Shown here piece by piece: positions 60,314 to 64,000 of a stretch of 64,000 nt of DNA. Both the position numbers and the translations under genes were made by a program. Origin of the DNA: Haloarcula rubra (GTDB lineage Archaea > Halobacteriota > Halobacteria > Halobacteriales > Haloarculaceae); the NCBI RefSeq assembly GCF_019599465.1, contig NZ_RKLR01000003.1, positions 434,001 through 498,000 of the forward strand, given 5' to 3'. Positions within the stretch are counted from its first letter, which is position 1, and every line of letters begins with the position of its first letter. The notes under the pieces are model-generated. The model made no database searches, was not told the origin of the DNA, and worked only from the letters and a program-made list of their open reading frames with translations.

Positions 60314-61357
60314 CTAATCTTGTTCCTCCTCGTCACGCTCGAGGTCCTGTGGCGTGCCCGCGTCCGGGCCGACGGTTCCCTCTGGGGAGTGGATGTCGGC
60401 CGGGTGGTTGCGCTCGTCGCCGAGCGTCCCGTCACCCCGTTCGAGGTCCTCGGGGCGGTCGGCGTCGCTGGCGACGGTCTCGTCCACGTCCTGCCGGCGT
60501 GCCATCGCCTCCGGCGTCTCCGCGTGTTCGGGGTCCATGTTCTCGCTGTACGCGGCCTCCCGATCCGGCAAGTCCGTCTCCGGCATCGGTTCGCGCATCG
60601 CGCCGGAGGGCTGGTACTGCGCCTGTGCGGGGTGGCCGGCACTGGCCGTCGATTCGTGCGCGCCCAGTGGCGTCGAGACGGACCCCTCTCCGATGGCGAC
60701 GCCGCTCGTGACGATAGAGCGGATGCCCTCCTCGACGGTCATGTCGACGTCGTACACGCGGTCCATCTCGACGTGGATGACGTACCCCCCCATCACCGGG
60801 TTCGGCGCCATCGGCATGAACAGCGTCACCATCTCCCCGTTGTCCGTCGCTTCCTCGATGCTCTCGGGCGTACTGGCGGTGACGAAGGCGACGGTGAACG
60901 ACCCCTCGGTCGGGTACTCGACGAGGACCACCTCCTTGAAACTCTGCGTGTCGCTGTCCAGCAACATGTCGCTCATCTCGTCGAAACTCGTGTACAGCGA
61001 CCCGACGCCGGGGATGCGCTTCATCGTCGCGTCGAAGGCAGACTCGATGCGGCCGTTGCCCGAGCGCTGTTCGGCGACGAACCCGATGGAGACGATGCCG
61101 GCGAACAGGACGAGGAGTGCGAGTACCTTCAGGAGGACCGGCGACGTCTCCGAGGGCTGAATCTGTGACCCGGTCATCTGGAAGGTGAACGCGACGATGG
61201 GGTCGAGCACGTTCGAGAGCGCGTTGACGACGAACCCGATGATGAGGAGCGTCACGAGCAGCGGAATCGTCAGCGCGAACCCGGTGATGACCGCCTGCCG
61301 TGCCGTCGTTCGGACCGCCGTCGGGGAGACGCGACTCGGGGGCCGCCTATCTCTCAT
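60314..61357 (-). CDS. DUF502 membrane protein with an acidic tail
   Basis: The 347-residue protein has an N-terminal helix (about 18-45, ITGFALTIPLLVTLLIIGFV), a second segment (about 75-95), and the DUF502 region with RIPGVGSLYTSFDEMSDML and MGGYVIHVEMDRVYDVDM (about 125-225). The last 120 residues are acidic and low complexity. Members are probable membrane-associated proteins of unknown function. It is transcribed towards the DoxX gene and is divergent from the GNAT gene. Confidence 0.85.
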   Translation of the reverse strand: MRDRRPPSRVSPTAVRTTARQAVITGFALTIPLLVTLLIIGFVVNALSNVLDPIVAFTFQMTGSQIQPSETSPVLLKVLALLVLFAGIVSIGFVAEQRSGNGRIESAFDATMKRIPGVGSLYTSFDEMSDMLLDSDTQSFKEVVLVEYPTEGSFTVAFVTASTPESIEEATDNGEMVTLFMPMAPNPVMGGYVIHVEMDRVYDVDMTVEEGIRSIVTSGVAIGEGSVSTPLGAHESTASAGHPAQAQYQPSGAMREPMPETDLPDREAAYSENMDPEHAETPEAMARRQDVDETVASDADRPEDLERGDGTLGDERNHPADIHSPEGTVGPDAGTPQDLERDEEEQD

Positions 61358-61414
61358 GCCAGCGAACACGGCAGGCAATCGGAAAAAGTTGTACGTCAGC
61401 GTGTCGGGCGGTGG

Positions 61415-61422
61415 AATTATAT
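61415..61422 (+). promoter_or_regulatory. TATA box of the GNAT gene
   Basis: AATTATAT is centred about 29 nt upstream of the GTG at 61448, which favours that start over the GTG at 61442. Confidence 0.5.
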
Positions 61423-61447
61423 TCGTGCCGCTACTACCTGAGTGGCA

Positions 61448-61927
61448 GTGAGCGTCAACATCGAAACACGGGTCGTCGACCGGGGGAGCGACGAGTACGT
61501 CGACGACGCGTGGCGACTCAAGGAGACCATCCGGGAGGCGGACGGTGTGCTCCGACAGCGGCGAGGCTTCTTCAGAAACGCCTACCGCCGTTCGACGGTC
61601 TACCTCTATCTCGACCGCTCGTCCGACCGTCTCGTCGGCTTCGCCGCCGTGCGTCGGGACGGCTACATCCTCTTTCTCGCCGTCGACGACGACTACCGCG
61701 GCCACGGGTTCGGGAAGCGACTCGTCGCCCGCGTCGCCGAGGACTACGGCAGCGTCACCTGTCACGCGCGCTCGACGAACGAGGCCGCGCTGGGCTTCTA
61801 CAAGCACATCGGCTTCGAGACGCGCCGCCGCATCGACAACTACTACGAGGACGGCGGCGACGCCTACTACCTCAAACTCGGCGACGACTCGATAACCGAC
61901 AAACTGTCGAAGTTCCTGCGCGGGTAG
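61448..61927 (+). CDS. GNAT N-acetyltransferase
   Basis: The 159-residue protein (GTG 61448) has the GNAT fold: a strand/helix N-terminus, VGFAAVRRDGYILFLAVDDDY, the acetyl-CoA loop RGHGFGKRLVARVAEDYG (about 90-107), and the C-terminal AALGFYKHIGFE motif. This is similar to RimI-like protein-alanine acetyltransferases, but the substrate is not determined. It is 39 bp upstream of priS on the same strand and could be cotranscribed with the priS-gins51 pair. Confidence 0.88.
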   Translation: MSVNIETRVVDRGSDEYVDDAWRLKETIREADGVLRQRRGFFRNAYRRSTVYLYLDRSSDRLVGFAAVRRDGYILFLAVDDDYRGHGFGKRLVARVAEDYGSVTCHARSTNEAALGFYKHIGFETRRRIDNYYEDGGDAYYLKLGDDSITDKLSKFLRG

Positions 61928-61966
61928 GAGAACCCTTTTGAACGGGTCCCCCCAACCGAGTCACCG

Positions 61967-63145
61967 ATGGAAGCGCGGACCCTCGAGTATCTCCGTGGCC
62001 GCTTCGGCGACCACTACCGTCGCGCGTCGATAGTGCCGCCGCCGGCCGCCAACGAGCGTGAGTGGGGCTTCATCCCGTGGACCGAAGGCCCCGGAGAGAC
62101 GATGGTGCGCCACCGCTCGCTGCTCGACCTCGGCGACATCGAGGACTTCCTCGGTCGGAAGAAACCGCGACACGTCTACTTCTCTGCAGGCCGCTACGAC
62201 GACCCGAGCGCCTCGTCGATGAGCGAGAAGGGGTGGCGCTCCTCGGACCTCGTCTTCGACTTAGACGCCGACCACCTCCCCGCCGTGGTCCTCGGCGAGG
62301 ACACCTACGCCGAGATGCTGGCGAAGTGCAAGGACGCGTTACTCCGCCTCCTGGACTTTCTGGAGGACGACTTCGACTTCGACGACCTGACCGTCGTCTT
62401 CTCGGGCGGCCGGGGCTACCACGTCCACGTCCGCGACGAGTCGATACGCGGCCTCGAACGGGACGCCAGACGGGAGATAGTCGACTACGTCCGCGGCATC
62501 GGACTGGAGTTCGAGGAACTGGTAGAGATAGAGACGGTCGCCGGCACCGCCGGCCGGTCCAGCCCCGCCGAGAAGCGGACGCTCACCACCGAAGGCGGGT
62601 GGAGCGCGCGCGCCCACCGCCACATCATGTCGGAGGTCGACGCGTTGCTGGAGATGGACGACACCGACGCGCTCGAACGGTTACAGCAGTACGAGGGTAT
62701 CGGCGAGGGGAAGGCGACGGCCGCCCTCAACGCCGCCCGGACCAACTACGACGAGTTGGCCGCGGGCAACATCGACGTCCACTCGGCGTTCTACCAGATC
62801 TCGAAGGTGCTGGTCCACGAGGTGGTGGCCAACGACAACGCCCCCATCGACGAACCGGTGACGACGGACACGAACCGGCTCATCCGCTTGCCCGGGTCGC
62901 TCCACGGCGGGAGCGGCCTCGAAGTCCAGCGCATCGACCGCGACGCGCTCGACGCGTTCGACCCGCTGGTCGACGCCGTGCCCGACACCTTCCGGGGCCA
63001 CGAGATTACCGTCGAGGTGACCGACGGCGGCCTCGTCGAACTGGGTGGGGATAGCTTTACAGTGGAGGCGGGTAATCACACAGTACCAGAGCACGTGGGC
63101 GTGTTCCTCATGGCCCGCAGCCGCGCAGAGAAGGGAGCAGAATGA
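61967..63145 (+). CDS. priS: DNA primase small subunit PriS
   Basis: The 392-residue protein is PriS: YYHR-like segment near residue 15-20, KPRHVYFSAGRY, and the catalytic VFDLDAD (Asp98 and Asp100) chelating Mg2+. SGGRGYHVHV (about 145-155) is the nucleotide-binding part, and TNRLIRLPGSLHGGSG is near residue 305. It synthesises RNA primers with PriL in replication. The stop overlaps gins51 (ATGA, 63142-63145), the classical pairing of a primase and a GINS subunit in archaea. The ATG at 61967 follows a TTTT tract (61936-61939) by about 30 nt. Confidence 0.97.
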   Translation: MEARTLEYLRGRFGDHYRRASIVPPPAANEREWGFIPWTEGPGETMVRHRSLLDLGDIEDFLGRKKPRHVYFSAGRYDDPSASSMSEKGWRSSDLVFDLDADHLPAVVLGEDTYAEMLAKCKDALLRLLDFLEDDFDFDDLTVVFSGGRGYHVHVRDESIRGLERDARREIVDYVRGIGLEFEELVEIETVAGTAGRSSPAEKRTLTTEGGWSARAHRHIMSEVDALLEMDDTDALERLQQYEGIGEGKATAALNAARTNYDELAAGNIDVHSAFYQISKVLVHEVVANDNAPIDEPVTTDTNRLIRLPGSLHGGSGLEVQRIDRDALDAFDPLVDAVPDTFRGHEITVEVTDGGLVELGGDSFTVEAGNHTVPEHVGVFLMARSRAEKGAE

Positions 63146-64000
63146 ATCTCGACGAACTCCAATCGGTCCAGTCACGCGAGCGCCAGACCGACCAGCTCCA
63201 GCAGTTGCGCTCGACGTTCTACGAGGAGGCCGGCCAGTTCGTCAACCAGCTCCGCGAGGAGCGAGAGCGCGCGGCCGACCGGGCGGACGACCCGTTCGAC
63301 TCGCCGGAGGTCAACCGTCTGACCGACGACATCAAGACCGCCGAGCAGACCGTCGAGGCCATCTACGAGCGCCGGGTCGGCAAAATCGTCAAGATGGCCT
63401 CGCTCGCGGCCGCCGACATGCCCACGGAGGACGACGGCCTGACACAGGAGGAACGTCATCTCTTCGAGACGATGGTCGAGGCCATCAAGGAGAACCGTCA
63501 GCACGTCCTGGACGTCATCGCGGGCGAAGCGCCGACCGGCGCCGTCGGCGACGGCGAGAGTTCGACGACGCAGCCATCGGCCGACGACGCCGGCACGGCG
63601 ACGGAGGACACGACGCCCGCCCCGCCGTCCGACGTAGCGCCCGACGCCCCCCAGCGGACCGCCGACGAAGCGGAGTCGGGCGTCGACGCCGCGGACCTGA
63701 TGGGTGGTGGCGGGACCGACTCGTCGGACGGGGCGGCGACACCGAGCGACGACGACGCGCCCGAGGCCCCGACTCCGCCGCCCGAGGAATCCGACCCCGA
63801 CCGACCACCGACCGAGGCCGCAGTGGCCGCCGACCGTGAGGACGCCCCGCCGACCGAGACGCAGGACGAGAGCGAGGCCGACGACGTGGCCAGAAAGACC
63901 GTCCGCATCACCGACGACGTGGGCGAGATATTCGGCGTCGACCAGCGCGAGTACGACCTCTCGGCCGACGACGTGGTGACGCTGCCGGCCGACAACGCCG
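63142..64000 (+). CDS. gins51: GINS complex subunit Gins51, C-terminus cut off by window edge
   Basis: The visible 286 residues start MNLDELQSVQSRERQTDQLQ and show the Gins51 helical A-domain (about 1-120, FYEEAGQFVNQLREERERA). A long acidic Asp/Pro/Thr-rich linker (about 125-250) is typical of haloarchaea. The start of the C-terminal B domain (VRITDDVGEIFGVDQREYDL) follows. It is part of the GINS-MCM helicase assembly. The ATG overlaps the priS stop, so translation is coupled. The stop codon is outside the window. Confidence 0.9.
   Translation, partial: MNLDELQSVQSRERQTDQLQQLRSTFYEEAGQFVNQLREERERAADRADDPFDSPEVNRLTDDIKTAEQTVEAIYERRVGKIVKMASLAAADMPTEDDGLTQEERHLFETMVEAIKENRQHVLDVIAGEAPTGAVGDGESSTTQPSADDAGTATEDTTPAPPSDVAPDAPQRTADEAESGVDAADLMGGGGTDSSDGAATPSDDDAPEAPTPPPEESDPDRPPTEAAVAADREDAPPTETQDESEADDVARKTVRITDDVGEIFGVDQREYDLSADDVVTLPADNA

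Noticed and set aside
1-64000. CRISPR arrays, rRNA genes, intact insertion sequences
   Set aside because: No regularly spaced identical repeats, no 16S/23S/5S-like conserved stretches, and no transposase frames with terminal inverted repeats were found by reading. A dedicated search could not be run.

Overview
The window is chromosomal DNA of a halophilic archaeon (class Halobacteria). Signs of this are the very high GC content with strong G/C bias at third codon positions, Asp/Glu-rich proteins with few lysines, Tat-type signal peptides followed by lipoboxes, many short zinc-ribbon proteins, TATA boxes about 27 nt upstream of start codons (leaderless genes), and archaeal information-processing genes (PriS, Gins51, RtcB, RqcH, Elp3). 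The exact genus cannot be read from the sequence; a Haloarcula-like relative is a guess. Coding density is high. No rRNA, CRISPR array, intact insertion sequence or intein was seen. Both ends cut through genes.

Layout. 1-15.2 kb: a DUF4013 membrane protein (cut), the ribosome-rescue factor RqcH, an FAD oxidoreductase, an MBL hydrolase, two Tat-exported proteins, the tRNA-modifying enzyme Elp3, a CPA1 Na+/H+ antiporter, a cupin and a large RecJ/DHH-like nucleic-acid protein. 15.2-22.5 kb: an FMN reductase, a PhoD-like phosphatase without a signal peptide, a MutY-type glycosylase with an unusual C-terminus, MgtC/DUF4010 and AI-2E membrane proteins, a PadR regulator and an amphi-Trp protein. 22.5-26.9 kb: an intergenic region with two perfect hairpins, then a one-carbon (folate) cluster of folD and glyA with a Nudix gene.

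27.0-32.1 kb is the most unusual accessory stretch. It holds a 690-aa CHAT (caspase-like) protein whose promoter carries two adjacent palindromes, the transcription factor TbsP with two candidate promoters, a YcaO protein fused to a zinc-binding leader-peptide-recognition-like domain, and a 50-aa double-CxxC protein. 32-37.5 kb: DUF63, an inositol-phosphatase-family enzyme, tRNA-Leu(CAA) flanked by short tRNA-end-like repeats, DUF309, an M14-type deacylase and UPF0179.

37.5-45.6 kb is a four-gene operon: two diverged PrkA-type AAA+ kinases, a YeaH-type von Willebrand factor A protein and SpoVR. Its genes abut or overlap, and it is preceded by a long leader and a candidate 52-codon ORF that overlaps the first start codon. 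45.7-57.6 kb: a PQQ-propeller lipoprotein, HisD, an IscA-type Fe-S carrier, dodecin, several membrane proteins, two MscS-type channels, a UshA-like phosphatase, a UspA protein, an eIF2B-like protein and a pilin-like protein. 57.7-64 kb: RtcB, DoxX and DUF502 membrane proteins, a GNAT acetyltransferase, and the priS-gins51 replication pair, the last gene running off the window.
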